Notes: generated from the sequence alone by a model not told the origin. Positions 21,909-33,841 are shown, counted from the stretch's first letter. The stretch is DNA of 64,000 nt from Pseudoscleropodium purum (GCA_963969395.1 OZ017804.1:8494001-8558000), one strand, 5' to 3'. A program made the numbers and translations.

Positions 21909-22440
21909 TACTCTCACCTACTCTGACAATGTATTTAATTGTTGTCAATGTCATGTTTACATTTTGTATCATCATGATGGCCCCAAGACCATTGTAACTA
22001 AAAGGCATGATTGTTTAGAGAGTTTGACTAGCTACACGTAACTATGTACTCTCACCTACTCTGACAATGTGTTTAATTATTGTTGGTGTCATACTTAGAT
22101 TTCATATCATACTAAACAGTCTAGAAACCATTGTGAATGAAGAGCATGACATTGGAGGAGTTCGATTAGCCACACCTTAGGCATGTACTCTCACCTACTA
22201 TGACGATGTGTTTAATTGTTGCCAGTGTCATACTCAAATTTCATAGCATACTGACAGTCTGGAAACCATTATGAATGATGAACACAACATTGGGGAGTTT
22301 CATTAGCTATGCCTTGACCATCTACTCTCACAATGTGTTTAATTGTTGTCAATGTCATGTTCACACTTCATTTCATAATGATCACCCAAAGGCTACTATT
22401 ACTGAAGAACATGAGTTGACTAGCTAAATATACCTCACAA
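21909..22440 (+). repeat. Tandem array, 138-bp unit, about 3.8 copies
   Basis: Units start at 21909, 22047, 22186 and 22323 (spacings 138, 139, 137) with TACTCTCACCTACTCTGAC, followed by AATGTGTTTAATTGTTG and an AACCATT(G/A)TGAATGA-type stretch. The fourth unit lacks CTACTCTGAC. Copies differ by many point changes but keep length, as in a satellite-like array. Non-coding. Confidence 0.85.
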
Positions 22441-22849
22441 GTATAAGATAACACTGGATGAATCTAAAACAAATTGACAATGGATGTCCTCTACAAGCTT
22501 TGTAGTTAGGAAATCTTTATTCTAGAGTTGATTTACACTTCAATTGTACTTAATTGGTTTAAACTAGAGTATCAATTGCATCGAGGATATCCAATCCCAA
22601 CACCAACTTATCCCATTCTATCAATGAAGATACAAAATTAATGCCATCCTTCAAAATTGTTTCTATTGATATAAATTAGTGCTATACAAATCTAATATTA
22701 CGACCTAAACTCACTTTAAAAAAAATCTTCATGTTCATCCCTCGAGCTTGGTTTGGTTGTTTTTTCATGTGATTAAATGCAATAGTGTTTCCATTTGTTC
22801 AAAAAATAAAATAAATAATTGGTCCAAACTCCAAAACGACTCTAAACTA

Positions 22850-23090
22850 CCCCATGTGATGAGGTAGGTGCATCCATGAGGTTGCCGGTTCAATTCCCCG
22901 TACTAACTTTGCTCACACGTTGGTCTTGTTTGTGTCCCTCTTCTTGTATTTTGACGAGGTGTCCATGGCATATAATTCCAGTTAAAATCCAGTTGCCATC
23001 ACGGATGTTGTGTTGCATCAATCCTTGCTTCAACCCTTGAAGGTTGTATGTTTCAAAAACTAAACTAAATTAAAATTTAAAAAAAAAATC
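22850..23090 (+). mobile_element. Possible tRNA-derived SINE remnant
   Basis: GGTTCAATTCC at about 22888-22898 is an exact fit to an RNA polymerase III B box. A weak A-box-like GATGAGGTAGG lies about 30 bases upstream. The sequence ends in an A-rich tail after about 23040. No cloverleaf acceptor stem is present, so it is not a tRNA gene. A SINE is inferred from these three features only. Confidence 0.35.
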
Positions 23091-23741
23091 ACTTAAAAAC
23101 ACAAATAAAAATAGTGTGATTTCTTATGTAATTAATGCTAGGACATGGAATCCCTGTTAGTACCAGGTGTGCTTTGGGTGCCTTTTCTTCGCATCGGTAT
23201 ATACCGTTTTCCAGTAGGCCCCTGCAGCCAAAGCAGAACCAATCAGATGATAATATTCCAAGGGTATATTTTTCCGGTATCACTCAGTAGATTCTTCTTT
23301 TGCAACCCCAAAAACTTTCCTCAGAAAGTGGCCACAGGAAGGGGATATGCAGACTGCAGATCCTAGGTTGATTTCAGATAATAATTTAAGTTAAGAAAAA
23401 CTTTCGGCACTAAATTCAAGGGATCAAACTCAAATTGAAAAATTGAAAAATTGAAAAAAAAAAAAATTAAGAATGATACTTCTCATCATACGGCGGGTTT
23501 TCAACTTTTAAAATATTTTTCTTGCAATCAAGTGAACACGTGTAAAACATTCAACAAAATATTCAATATTTTATATATTGATGAATAGGATAAACTTATA
23601 GTGGGATTTGTTACAGTACCCTAAAAACTACTGACATGCAATTACTGTGCACTACCACTGTAGTGATTATGACGATACTTTTAGCCGCAACAACTGAACT
23701 GGGGGATGCATGAATGAAATTAATTTATATTATAAAAGTCT
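23091..23741. other. AT-rich spacer, no gene seen
   Basis: Two short overlapping frames on opposite strands (about 23.09-23.37 kb) show no motif, and an A-rich tract lies near 23430-23470. Confidence 0.45.
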
Positions 23742-24275
23742 TGAGGTGGGTACCCCCCAAAACCGCCACTTTGGGCTAATGTGCGCCTAGTCACTCCTAT
23801 TATTAGATTGGTCAAATTTTTCATTGGTTTTCTCATTGGTGAGTGAAAGGAGGTTTCAACGCACCAAAGAAAGTGGCATTTGGATATTGTATGCGAAAGT
23901 TAGGAAGGGTCCAAGCTTGGTTTATTGCATAGATGTTCTAGTAATAATAGGTGTGGTAGAACCGCCCACTACCACCTAGGGACCTAGAGCCAACTAGTAA
24001 GGTTAAAAATAGCTGCAATCAAGGCTAGAACAAATTCACAACCAAAGTGTAGAATGTGTTTTTCCTCCTTCTCAAAGTTGGGACTAATCAAATTATGGAC
24101 ATTTCATTGCCTTACATTGCTTCAAAACAAATTTTCATTGCCTTATACTACTCAAGAAACCTTAAAGTCATTGGTAATGGGTGGTTCTACCACATATATT
24201 GATTTTGGAAATGTACATAGGCGAGTGATGATGGCAGTTTTAGATAGTGTGCTCTTTTATGTGCATCCATCCTTA
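23742..24275 (+). mobile_element. Family D MITE, copy D3, interrupted by E2
   Basis: The left end TGAGGTGGGTACCCCCCAAA and right end GTGCATCCATCCTTA match D1. The interior matches D1 up to about 23935, and resumes at about 24195 with GATTTTGGAAATGTACA and GATGGCAGTTTTAG. The 243-bp gap in the alignment is the family E insert. Confidence 0.7.
23952..24194. mobile_element. Family E MITE, copy E2, nested in D3
   Basis: Terminal inverted repeats TGTGGTAGAACCGCCCACTA and the inverse of TAATGGGTGGTTCTACCACA differ at only two positions. The interior shares CAATCAAGGCTAGAACAAA and ACTAATCAAATTATG with E1. Confidence 0.7.
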
Positions 24276-25049
24276 GACAATTTGAAGATTTTGCAATCAC
24301 CTAAGTGATTTTATCTTTACATTTGTAAGGAAGTTTGACAAGAGCAATAAAACTATCCGCATTATAATTCTACAAATTATAGATTAAGTATCATTTATTT
24401 ATTTAATACTTAAGAGTACTAATAATTGTCAAATGATTGTTCTACATCTACATCATAGAATGTAAAACATATGAAGATTTAGAAAGATCAATGGAAAAAT
24501 ATGTCTTTGTTTTTTAGTAGATTCATTTTTCAATTTTTTCATTTCTAAGACAATTTGAGATCTTTGATGCATCATTTCCTTATTTGGAATGATAGAGTCC
24601 TTATGCCCTCTCAACATTGGGGAATATTAGGAAGGAGTCAAATGCATAAGTTGAAATAGTTTGACAAGAATGATATATTAACCAATAATAAAAAAATGGT
24701 GCTATGATGTCAAACATGAATTCAAATTTTTCAAATTCAATCATCAATAGAAAATAACAAGTTTTTGGTTATCTTTTTCCCAAAGTGAATAATGTGCAAT
24801 GTGGGGGGCAATTTTTCCTAGCTCTGAAGGAGAATTGGCCCCTACTGATTGCCTCCTACAAAGATATATATAAAAAACTATCCATCATTATATTGTAGTT
24901 ATATTTTTAAAGCATAATCTCCAAATAGTAAATTGAAAATCTCTGATTCAAAATATGAATTCAAAATCTTCAAATTCTACTAAAAATGCTAAATAATAAG
25001 TTCTAACATTTTTCTTGGTAGGCTACAATAAAGGGCAAGCACAATAGGG
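24276..25049. other. AT-rich spacer, no gene seen
   Basis: No ORF or repeat family copy recognised. Confidence 0.5.
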
Positions 25050-26258
25050 GGAGGTGATAAAAGAAGAGTTCAAGGAGACATTAGGTGATATATTCTTTCA
25101 TTTCCAATGAATAAAATCATTGATTTGTTAACTAGATTTAAAAGAAAAGATTGCTCTTTTTGCACAAATGTACACTCTTTACAATAGATAATTCAAAATT
25201 TCATCCACATTTTGCATGTTTCGTCTATTAATATCAATGTAATCAATTACAAACACTCCGACAAATTGAATTGATCACTTTTTGTACTACCCAAAATAAA
25301 TGGAAAAAAAATCCTTGAGGTAGGCAATGAAAAGATCAAGGTAGGAAAATTTTTACAAGCAATCAATTTCACTCAAAAGTAATACCATTTATTTTTTGAG
25401 AGAATATCAAACAATATATTTCCCTACTTTTAATGAATGATATTTCTAATTTGCAACTTATTCTAAGTACAATATCCCTCAATTTTTAGATGAATATACA
25501 CTCTCTTGGTAGAATAATTTAAGATTCATTCGTATTTTTTATGTTTTATCTATTTCTTTTAATTTCAAAATAAACAACTACATCCCTCCAGCAAATGATC
25601 ACTTTTAGCTACCTATCCCAAATAAATGAAAAAAAATAAATCCTTATGTAGGCAATGAAGGGGTCAAGGTAGCAAGGTGCTTTTTTGAGCAATCAATTTC
25701 ATTCAAAAGCGATACAATTTTTTTGAGGGAGTATTAGGCATTATATTCCTTTATTCTTAGTGAATGAAATCTCTAAATTGCTACTCATTCTAAATACAAT
25801 ATCTTTCATTTTTGGAATGTATACACTCTTAAATGTACACTTTCTTGAATGAATAATTTACGTTCTTTCTACATTTTGCACATTTCATCTATTTTTTTTT
25901 AATATTTTGATATAAACAATTGCATTCCTCCAACAAAGATCACTTTTTACCCTACCCAAAATAAATGAAATAAATCCGTGGATAACAAAATAGCAAGGGA
26001 GTTGAACAATCCATTTCACTCAAAAGCCATCCATACAAAAAAAAATTTTAGGGTATACTAAGCAATACATTCATCTATTTTCAATTAAAAAACAAAACAG
26101 AACCTCTAATTTTCTCCATAATTATTCTAAAGACCAATGTCCCTCATTTTGGGATGAATGTATGTACACCCTTCTCTTGGATGAATCATTTAAGTTCCAT
26201 CCATTTTGCACGTGTCATCTATTTCTTTTAATTTCGACCTAAACAACTGCATCCCTCC
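25050..26258 (+). repeat. Tandem array, roughly 340-bp unit, about 3.6 copies
   Basis: A landmark reading CATTTTGCA(C/T)(G/A)T(T/G)T(C/T)(A/G)TCTATT recurs at about 25205, 25540, 25880 and 26205. A second, (C/A)TACCCAAAATAAATG(G/A)AA or its variant, recurs at about 25290, 25620 and 25960. Long stretches between them also align (CAATCAATTTCACTCAAAAG). The last unit is cut in mid-sequence at the sharp border with a GC-rich island. Non-coding. Confidence 0.8.
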
Positions 26259-26880
26259 AACGACGGAAGATCCAAAAATCCCTGCCGTGGGTCAAGTAAA
26301 TAAGGGGGTCCGTCTCAGTTATATTACTGGCTCAATTCCCCCAGGCCAGCCAGAGAGCCCACCAGGGGAGCAGAATCCTGGTGGGGAACTCTCTGGGAAC
26401 CATGTCTGGGAACTCGTTCCAGAATCTGTCGAGATTACCGTGTTGGCATATTCGTGGGCCTCTCCAGCAGCAGCCAGGGATATTCACTCGGGGGACTTGG
26501 GGAGATAAGGCCATAGGGGTCTAAGGGGGAATGACTAGGCTAGGATGTACCCCACGGCATCATTATATTCAATGGCCTCTAGAATGTACGCCAGGGAATC
26601 ATTATATTCACTGCCCGGCTAGGGCTCATGAGTCATGATACTGCCTCGTGTGCTGTACCGGGGTAACGTACTAAGGTGAACTAAAGGTAGAAGTACCTAC
26701 TTTGGATAACTTAAGCATTTCCAAGTAGATAATGAGGGAAAAGTCACGGGGAACTGCGTTTAGTGTGTGCAAAAATAAGGTCGTGGGAGAATGCTCCCCT
26801 CCGGAAAAAAAATTCTCCAAAAATGAATATTTTATTGAATCGAAAAGTGGATTTTGCATTTAGACCCATTCTGGTCTCAT
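26259..26880. other. GC-rich island of unknown origin
   Basis: Begins abruptly where the tandem array stops and is far more GC-rich than anything within several kilobases. It contains local inverted motifs (CCACCAGGGGAGCAG, CCTGGTGGGGAACTC) and a 39-bp imperfect tandem duplication (starting about 26544 and 26583, both with ATCATTATATTCA). A 100-codon frame (26206-26508) and its antisense have no motif. It could be a transposon end, an organellar fragment or foreign DNA; the sequence alone does not decide. Confidence 0.5.
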
Positions 26881-27060
26881 AGACTCACCTATTTGTGGTT
26901 AGCTTTGGGACTTATCCCTAGGCCAAGAAGGAAGAGAGATGAATGGACAAGAAGGTACAAACCAAGAATCTTTTTCAATGACCATTGCATCTAATTGTTG
27001 TCTACAATAGGATAGCCTATGAAGCAATTCCATGGTACTTGTCTGAAATAGGTAGTTCTA

Positions 27061-27185
27061 CCTTACAAACAGAATGGGAGCAAGCCCGTGGTGGGCAAAC
27101 TTATAATAGTGGTGTACATCTCATAACTTGAATGTACACTGCCATTACAATTTTGCATGGGCTTGCTCCCATTTTGTCTGTAAGG
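27061..27185. mobile_element. Family H 125-bp MITE with 27-bp inverted repeats
   Basis: The left terminus CCTTACAAACAGAATGGGAG (27 bases in all) and the inverse of 27159-27185 differ at two positions. The middle reads GTGGGCAAACTTATAATAG and TTGAATGTACACT. A decayed relative lies at 5600-5700. Non-coding; the target duplication is not evident. Confidence 0.75.
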
Positions 27186-27659
27186 GGATAGTTTACCTTA
27201 GTAACTTACTAAGTTACATGCCTTGTTGCTTAAGTTGCTAGGCAATGGGGCACTCAAAGACTTGACTTTCCTAGAAAAACCCATTCAAACTCGGTAGTCT
27301 CTCCTAAGGCCAACGATCCTAGAACTAGTTTATGAAATTTTGTACTATAAGCTACCTTCAAGACAAATAGGCATCAACTTTGGCTACCTAGAGAGTGAGT
27401 GGCATTAAAAAAAATTAGAAAAGAAAGCATTTTGGAACTTGTGAAGGATGATTGGGACTACTATAACTCAAAATTGACTAAATAGATGCTAATTCCAATG
27501 TGGAGGAAGTAATAAAGTGGCTATCAAATTCTATTGGTTGTTGTAGTCTTGGCTAAAATCTAATTTTCCAAGAATTTTTTCCTATGTACTTTTAGCTACT
27601 GAAATTCTTTAGTAGCAATGGAGATAAATTTGTACCTAAGACTAAAGGTAGGAGGTTAA

Positions 27660-27890
27660 TAAAGTGTCCATTTAACTTTTGAATGATGAGGTGGTCAATG
27701 TGGAAATCATCTAGGTACAGTGTGAATTGTTGGCTTAAAAAAATATAAAAGGATTTGTCGGAAGTCATACTACTGTACAAGACCTCCCCTTTTCACACAA
27801 AATTTGGAAGATGAATAGTTGCGCTTCTATCCTACATGGAAAGATTCTTTGTCATTCATCACTTGAGAAATGTCCAATGCATTGTTCATG
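27660..27890 (+). repeat. Family G dispersed repeat, copy 4
   Basis: Contains GTCAATGTGGAAATCATCTA, GAAGTCATACTACTGTA and GATGAATAGTTGCGCTTCTA; the copy at 52.95 kb shares all three blocks in order. Confidence 0.6.
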
Positions 27891-27911
27891 GGTTCAAAGT
27901 TGGAAATTGGG

Positions 27912-28143
27912 ATGGAGGTCAAACTTCTTGAAATTGATTTCTTTATTAAATTTTTCATTAAATTTTTCATTGAATGGAAAAATGGAATTGACATCTAATC
28001 CAAGTTGTTTGATATTTTTTGGAGTGCCATGAAATTAATTATGAATTTTTGAAGTTGAAATCAACAATGGTCACTATAAGCTAGTGCATGTCTTGAAATA
28101 TACATTTTTTATACATTGTTGAAGTGATGAGAAAGCAAAATGT
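27912..28143 (+). repeat. Family F arm fragment
   Basis: Carries AAATGGAATTGACATCTAAT, GATATTTTTTGGAG and GTTGAAATCAACAATGGTCAC, aligning with 2100-2292 and the right arm at 35272-35482. The second arm is absent. Confidence 0.55.
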
Positions 28144-29530
28144 TGATGGATAGTATTCATTTTAGGAAATGGATGTTGTTATTGATAGCCTGCTGAGTGT
28201 TTTATGGGTGGACATCCTACTTAGTTTAAGGAAGTTGACATTTGTAATAGACATTAATAGTAAGTGAGCATAATAATTGTTTAAAAAAAACTTTATATTG
28301 GATCTTATTGGTTGGATTCCAACCGAAGTAATTCTTTTGTCCCTCTAGTTGTGTTGCTTGTGTGGCAATCAACTATAAGATAAAGGTGCCAATGTATACT
28401 ATTTGTATATTTTGTGTTTCATCATTTACCATAATGAAAAAAAGATTTGGTGAATCTAAGGCCCTTATGGCTTAGATGGATTTGACAAAATGTTTCCAAA
28501 AAATCAAATTTCCAATATTCTTGTCACAAAGGCCTAAGGGAGGACAATTCTTTTGTGATAGATCACTAAAAAGAAATATACTCATTCCAACAAATTTTTA
28601 GCATGCATTATTTGGACTCCATGTGAATAAGTTATGAAATTTCAAAGTTTTGCTTTTAGGTGTAACAAAACCCAACACTTAACTCTCATGGATTCTTGTG
28701 TTTTGATTGTATACATTTTGTATCATCAATACTAAGGTTTCAATGTTAAATTGTGGTCCAAATGTTAGGGGCGTATTTTAGAGTTGTGATGATTATAGAT
28801 ACACATACTTTAAATTGTAACTCATACAATGCCAATATTTTTATTGAATGATAATTCACTCAAAGCAATTGTACCAAATATTTGTGTGGAATATTTGGCA
28901 ATAGGTCTCTTGTTTTTTTAGTGAAAGAGACTACATATTGAATTGCTATAGAATGTTGGATAGTATATATTTTTATAGATGGATGTACATATTTTTGAAT
29001 GAATAATTAACTTTTCATCCATATTGGATGAGTGTAAGGTGGAAAAAAACAAAAATGTCAAAATGAGAAATTCAATATAGTTAGAGGCACCTTTTTCACA
29101 AAAGACATTTTGATAGTATTAGCAATTGAAAATCATGAATTTAAAAAAGAATTATAATTTTTGGATTAAACATGTAATTACTATGAATCTTCAAAGTAGA
29201 ATCTCTCTAAGCTACTAAAACCATCACACAACTTGGTCATAAAACTAAAATTTAAAGAATCAAACAATCCACCAACCACACTTAAGCACATGGACAACTG
29301 AATTGCACTTTGGCAAACACTTTCAATAGAAGTCTACTTGTCAAAATTGGATACACACACAATTTAGGATGTTTTCACCTTTTGATGGTTGGAAGTTGTG
29401 AAATTCCATATTATTTAGTACACCTTATAAACAATTGCATAGTTCTCAAATTATAAGGAACAAGTTAGTTATTATTGTGAGGCACATGAATTGACTTGAC
29501 TTGAATCTTTTCATCAACATCCTCCATTCT
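28144..29530. other. AT-rich spacer, no gene seen
   Basis: No reading frame of note and no recognised repeat copy. Confidence 0.5.
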
Positions 29531-29720
29531 AAAGTGGGTATGTCCAAATGCGCCATTGACCTAAAACCACCATCATCACACTAACGAGGGACATCTCCCA
29601 AATCAAAATGTGGAAGAGATGATTTTCAGAACCTTGACCAAAAAATCTTTGACTCTTCCTAACTTTTGCATACGGTATCCAAATGCCACATTCTTTGGTG
29701 CGTTGGAACCTCCTTTCACT
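29531..29720 (-). mobile_element. Family D MITE fragment
   Basis: Reverse match to D1 from AAGTGGGTATGTCCAAATGC through ACTTTTGCATACGGTATCC to GTGCGTTGGAACCTCCTTTC, where similarity stops. The left terminus of the family is lost. Confidence 0.55.
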
Positions 29721-30303
29721 TCACTTACTCTGTGCTTTGTGCAGTACCTCAGTTCTGGTATATGTATTGAGGATCAATGAATATACTTCCACCAGCTCTC
29801 TAGCTAAGAACTGCTATGCATCACTGAAGCATGTGGAACACATCATTTGTGAGTATATTCTTGTAGAATATGTTTCTCTCCATGGCTTGACAATCATAGA
29901 CTGACTGAGGTTTCTTCTTTACTATTGTATAATTTCACATGTTTCCAAAAAAAACTCTGCTCTTTCAATATTCATAAAATTGCAACTTAAGTTAGTTGCC
30001 AGATAGTGGACAGAAACTGAATGTGCCTGCAGGACAACAATGCAATAACTAACTTACATGTCAGAGCAGCAATTCTTTCCATTGGGCTAAAAGAGCAAAC
30101 TCCACTGCAAACTCAAAGTCGAACGTAACCTTCAAATATTCAGCATCATTGCAGCTGGTGTTTTGTATTTTTCCTTCACAATGAAATTCTGTTTCATTTG
30201 TCTCAAACCCACCCACCCACCCCCCAAAAAATCAAACATAACCTTCATTGTTGTAGAAAGGCGGTAGTTTAGGGTTCCCACTGCATCACTACTAAGGTAG
30301 CCC

Positions 30304-30625
30304 TCGACCCATTTCTAACCACTTAAGTAATTATTTGCATCTGGAATGCAGGTTTCTTGAGTGGGGAAATTTTCTTGTATACAAAAATAGAGTTTGGAAG
30401 GACTCCATAAATTTTCAGAATTTTATTTTTCAAAGATATGATTACAATGACTTTTGTAATTGAAGGTTGTGTTTGACCTATTGTGGTCATATAGGTCTTC
30501 CTATTTCCAACCACAGATTGGTTGTAATATTGAGAGTCTTACAAGCAGATGAAATGTGCCACAATTGTATTGGAAAGAAAGTAGTCTATATAAGCAAAAT
30601 AGGAGGGGATCAGAAATGGGTCGAC
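30304..30625 (-). mobile_element. Family C MITE, uninterrupted copy C3
   Basis: The terminal inverted repeats TCGACCCATTTCTAACC and (inverse) TCGACCCATTTCTGATC enclose about 320 bp without an insertion. It serves as the reference for C1 and C4. A run starting ATATAGGTCTTCCTATTTCC is shared with both. Non-coding. Confidence 0.7.
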
Positions 30626-32039
30626 TCCTGTAAGTTGTGTCTTTCCGGTCTTCTTGCAGTAGGTAGATGCTCTACCCAATGCTCCACCCACGTCATTGTT
30701 AAGGTCTTTTGAGACTACGCAAATGCTTATATAACGGCTCAAACCCTTCAACTATAGTGGAAACATTTTTCTTTCATGTCACGAGGAACTTGGTTTGTTC
30801 TACAACTGCTAACTACTAGGGATAGTTACACTTTCTTCAACCTTAGTCTAGTTCATTGAGAATTGGTATGTAGTGTGTTGTTTCGTGGCTTGCAATAATG
30901 CCATTCTCCGACCTCGGAGTTTGCTGGTTCAACCAATATTTTGGTTTAAATTGAAGTAGTGGAGTTGTTCATGAAAAATTATCAAATTTTTGAAATGTGT
31001 GTTTTAATACTAGTATAGAAAATCAATTAAGTTTGACCAAATAAGGGCATGAATCAAGAGTTATAGACATATAAGGAGGAAATGTAATTATGTAATTATA
31101 TTTTACAACAAATTTATATGAAAATTTGTTGTAACTCCCTAAAAACTACATCATAACTTATAGAGAATAATAATAAGATTATAGAAATTTAGCTAGACTT
31201 GGAAGCTTCGACAAAAAAATACAAGCCACCTTAGCAAAAAAAAAGGGGAAAAATTGTGCCTAAACCTAAACCACTAAGATTTTTATATTTCTTTTTCTTT
31301 TCTTAGTTTTGTACACAAGACTAGACAATGTTGTTTATAACATTCTCGCCTAGCTTAATTTTTTCTTTTAACTATAGTAAGAATTTTTGTCTCCATATTT
31401 AATAGTTTACCACTAATCCAATTGGTAAATTATGAATGTCATGGAAAGTGCATTTCATTTAGGCAAAATTCATTGTAGATGGCTTCAAAAAAAATAATAT
31501 AATATACTAATATTCAATGGATACAAAAGGAATGTTTTACATGAATCAATGATATAGATATTTTGAAGGATTTCAATTATTTACCACAAAATTTAGAAGT
31601 GATCTAATGTCATATGTTCAAGTCCTAAGGGATGAAATGTGAGGCAAACCCAATTATGGTTCTACTTAAAATATGAATGTGTCCCCAAATTTTGTACTTT
31701 TTCAATACAATTTTTTGTTATGAAGAAATAATTTCCTAAAATTCCAAATTTCATTTTTAGAATTATTTTTTGCCAAACCTAAAAGTCACATATAGTGTTA
31801 GTGTCGTAACTCTTCTATTAAGTGTGCTCAACCTCCAAAGCAAACTCTTGTTTTCTTCAACTAAATGAGACTTCTAACTTTTTTCTTTTTGTTCTCTTTG
31901 TCTTTCTTTGTTGGATGAGCAGACCTATGAAGTCAATTTTCATTATTATAAAATTAACTTTAAAATCTTCAAATGAACAAAAAGGGACATTGTTGATTGA
32001 AGGAGTAGCATATTAACACTCAAGAGTTGGATAGTTCAC
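30626..32039. other. AT-rich spacer, no gene seen
   Basis: A GGTTCAACC string at about 30937 resembles a B box, but nothing else around it looks tRNA- or SINE-like. Short frames show no motif. Confidence 0.45.
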
Positions 32040-32220
32040 TATGGAAATCACCCTTTTTGGTATTGTGTGAATCATTTGTTTAAAAGACTCCAAGAATACT
32101 TACTTATTGGTAGTCAATCTACTATTCAATTTGCAATACCTCTACTTCCATATAAAATTTCAAGGATGGACATTTGCACTTTTATCTTATATACAAGGAT
32201 TCTCTAACATCCACAAACAC
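32040..32220 (+). repeat. Family G dispersed repeat, copy 5 (diverged)
   Basis: Shares TTGGTAGTCAATCTACTA, TTTCAAGGATGGACATTTGC and CTTTTATC with the other copies, with several indels. Confidence 0.45.
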
Positions 32221-32423
32221 TCAATATCCATGGCACCCTTATAGGGATAAATGATATTCTAACAAGGACTTTGGAAATAGAATGAGGATCTATGCCCCCT
32301 CTTTTGATGCATATTGAATGGCAATGGATACGAAAACATATTATTTAGCATAACCCACCTAATTAATTTCTCCTTTTTTTATAAGCATGTCTACATACAA
32401 AAAAACATACGCTTTCTAAGAGA

Positions 32424-33746
32424 GTCAACCCATATCCGAGTAGGGACCTATTCATTATATAGGCTTCTCTCCTTCCAACCAATAAGAGAAAAGTAGTGAT
32501 TAACCCCTCACTACCGAAGGTGACCAAAAGTGTCCTCATAGAGTTTCAAGTCAAATTCAAAGTGTTGTAATTCTTGCATTTGAGGTCCAAATTCAATAAA
32601 ACTTGTTGGGAAATTTGAACTCTCTCTTCTATTTTGTTTAGTAATATTTATAGATCAATCCAAGATTAACTAATTAATTTGAAGTCAATCAAATTTCACA
32701 GGTTCAATTTGAGTCCACCAAATTGCATTTGATGGCTGAAACTTTGGGAGGTTGTATCTCCTTCATCCAATTTTTGTTTTCAATAAAATTTGTTGGATTA
32801 TGTTTCCCTTGAAGTTTATTTAGTGGTAAATTTTTCATATAAATCCAAGTTGTTTTGAATGTTTGGGAGCAATTCAAAGTTCAAAATCTTGACATTTTTG
32901 GATTACAATGAACTTCAACGGCTTGTTTCTTCTTCATAAAGGGTTTGTTTACAATAATTTTTTTTGGAAAAGTTACACATACTAGTCTTGTTTGTGCAGC
33001 TAAAATTTCATATCAATCCAAAAAGTTATGAGGGATTGAGAAGCATTTTAGTAGAAGGAGGTTCAGCCTTAGATGTGTTTTTTGCAACTTTTCTAGTCTA
33101 TTTTTTGACATTTGCAAGCCTTTTTGCAAACACATTGAGTCAATTTATTGATATTTTTTTTCTTCAATGTGTTCATATGTTGGTTTTGAATCACTTTACA
33201 GTTTTAAGTTTTTTCATTTGAGTAAGTTTAGAAATCGAATTTTACCTCCAAGAGTGTTGCTAGGAAAATTTCAATATCTTTTTTCAACACTAAAACATTA
33301 TAATCTTTCAATCTATACGGTCAAATAACTCCAAATTTGATTCACATCATCTACAGGATTGTATGGTTAAGATCTTTATAACTTAGTAACATTTATGTCT
33401 ATATCACTTCAAAAGTACTGATGTTTTGGAACCCAAAATGGCCTAAGGTGGTGAGGGGTTAATTATAGCACAATTTCCTCGTATGTGGCGCATTATGATT
33501 GGTTGCAATATTGGTCGATTTTTTGCAAGCAACCCTTAGTTGGAAATAAGAAAATCTATATGACAAGAATAGGTTGAACAAAATCTTCAACTAGAAAATT
33601 TATAGAAAATTATGTATTGAGAAATAAAATTCTTAAAAAATATGGAATCTTTCTAAACTCTATTTATGTACATGAGAAAATTTCTCCACTCAAGATACTT
33701 GTGCTCTAGATACTCTTAATTACTTAAGTGGTGGAAATGGGTTGGC
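32424..33746 (+). mobile_element. Family C MITE, copy C4, interrupted by A4
   Basis: The left end GTCAACCCATATCCGAG and right end ATTACTTAAGTGGTGGAAAT plus GGGTTGG match C1 and C3. The element is split at GTGATTAA by a 955-bp family A insert. C1 keeps that site uninterrupted (AGTGATTAATTATGGC at about 12421-12436). Confidence 0.75.
32504..33458 (-). mobile_element. Family A element, copy A4: piggyBac-like with TTAA duplication
   Basis: TTAA at 32500-32503 and again at 33459-33462 flank a 955-bp insert. Its ends are CCCCTCACTACC and GGTGGTGAGGGG, one mismatch in 12. Copy C1 carries a single TTAA at the same site, so the TTAA was duplicated on insertion, as piggyBac-type transposases do. The interior matches the A1-A3 family in places (ATCTTTCAATCTATACGGT, GGATTGTATGGTTAAGATCT) but is clearly diverged. 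No transposase is encoded; an 85-codon frame at 32964-33221 is judged to be chance. Confidence 0.75.
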
Positions 33747-33841
33747 TCCCTTAAAGAACCACAAGATGTTTGAAACATGACTATAATAGCAGTGTGCTCT
33801 AAGTTAAATGCGCCCATGTTCTAAAAGTGATCACGACACAA

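Noticed and set aside
22850..22925. tRNA gene suggested by a perfect B box
   Set aside because: No acceptor or anticodon stem can be paired and the A box is weak; kept only as a possible SINE.
21909..26258. Regularly spaced repeats resembling a CRISPR array
   Set aside because: These are long contiguous tandem units (138 and about 340 bp) without unique spacers, in a plant-type genome.
26206..26514. Overlapping 100- and 60-codon frames in the GC-rich island as a gene
   Set aside because: One begins inside the tandem array, and neither carries a motif; GC-rich DNA lacks stops by composition.
30880..30950. Second SINE or tRNA suggested by GGTTCAACC
   Set aside because: Only the B-box-like string is present, without A box, stems or A tail.
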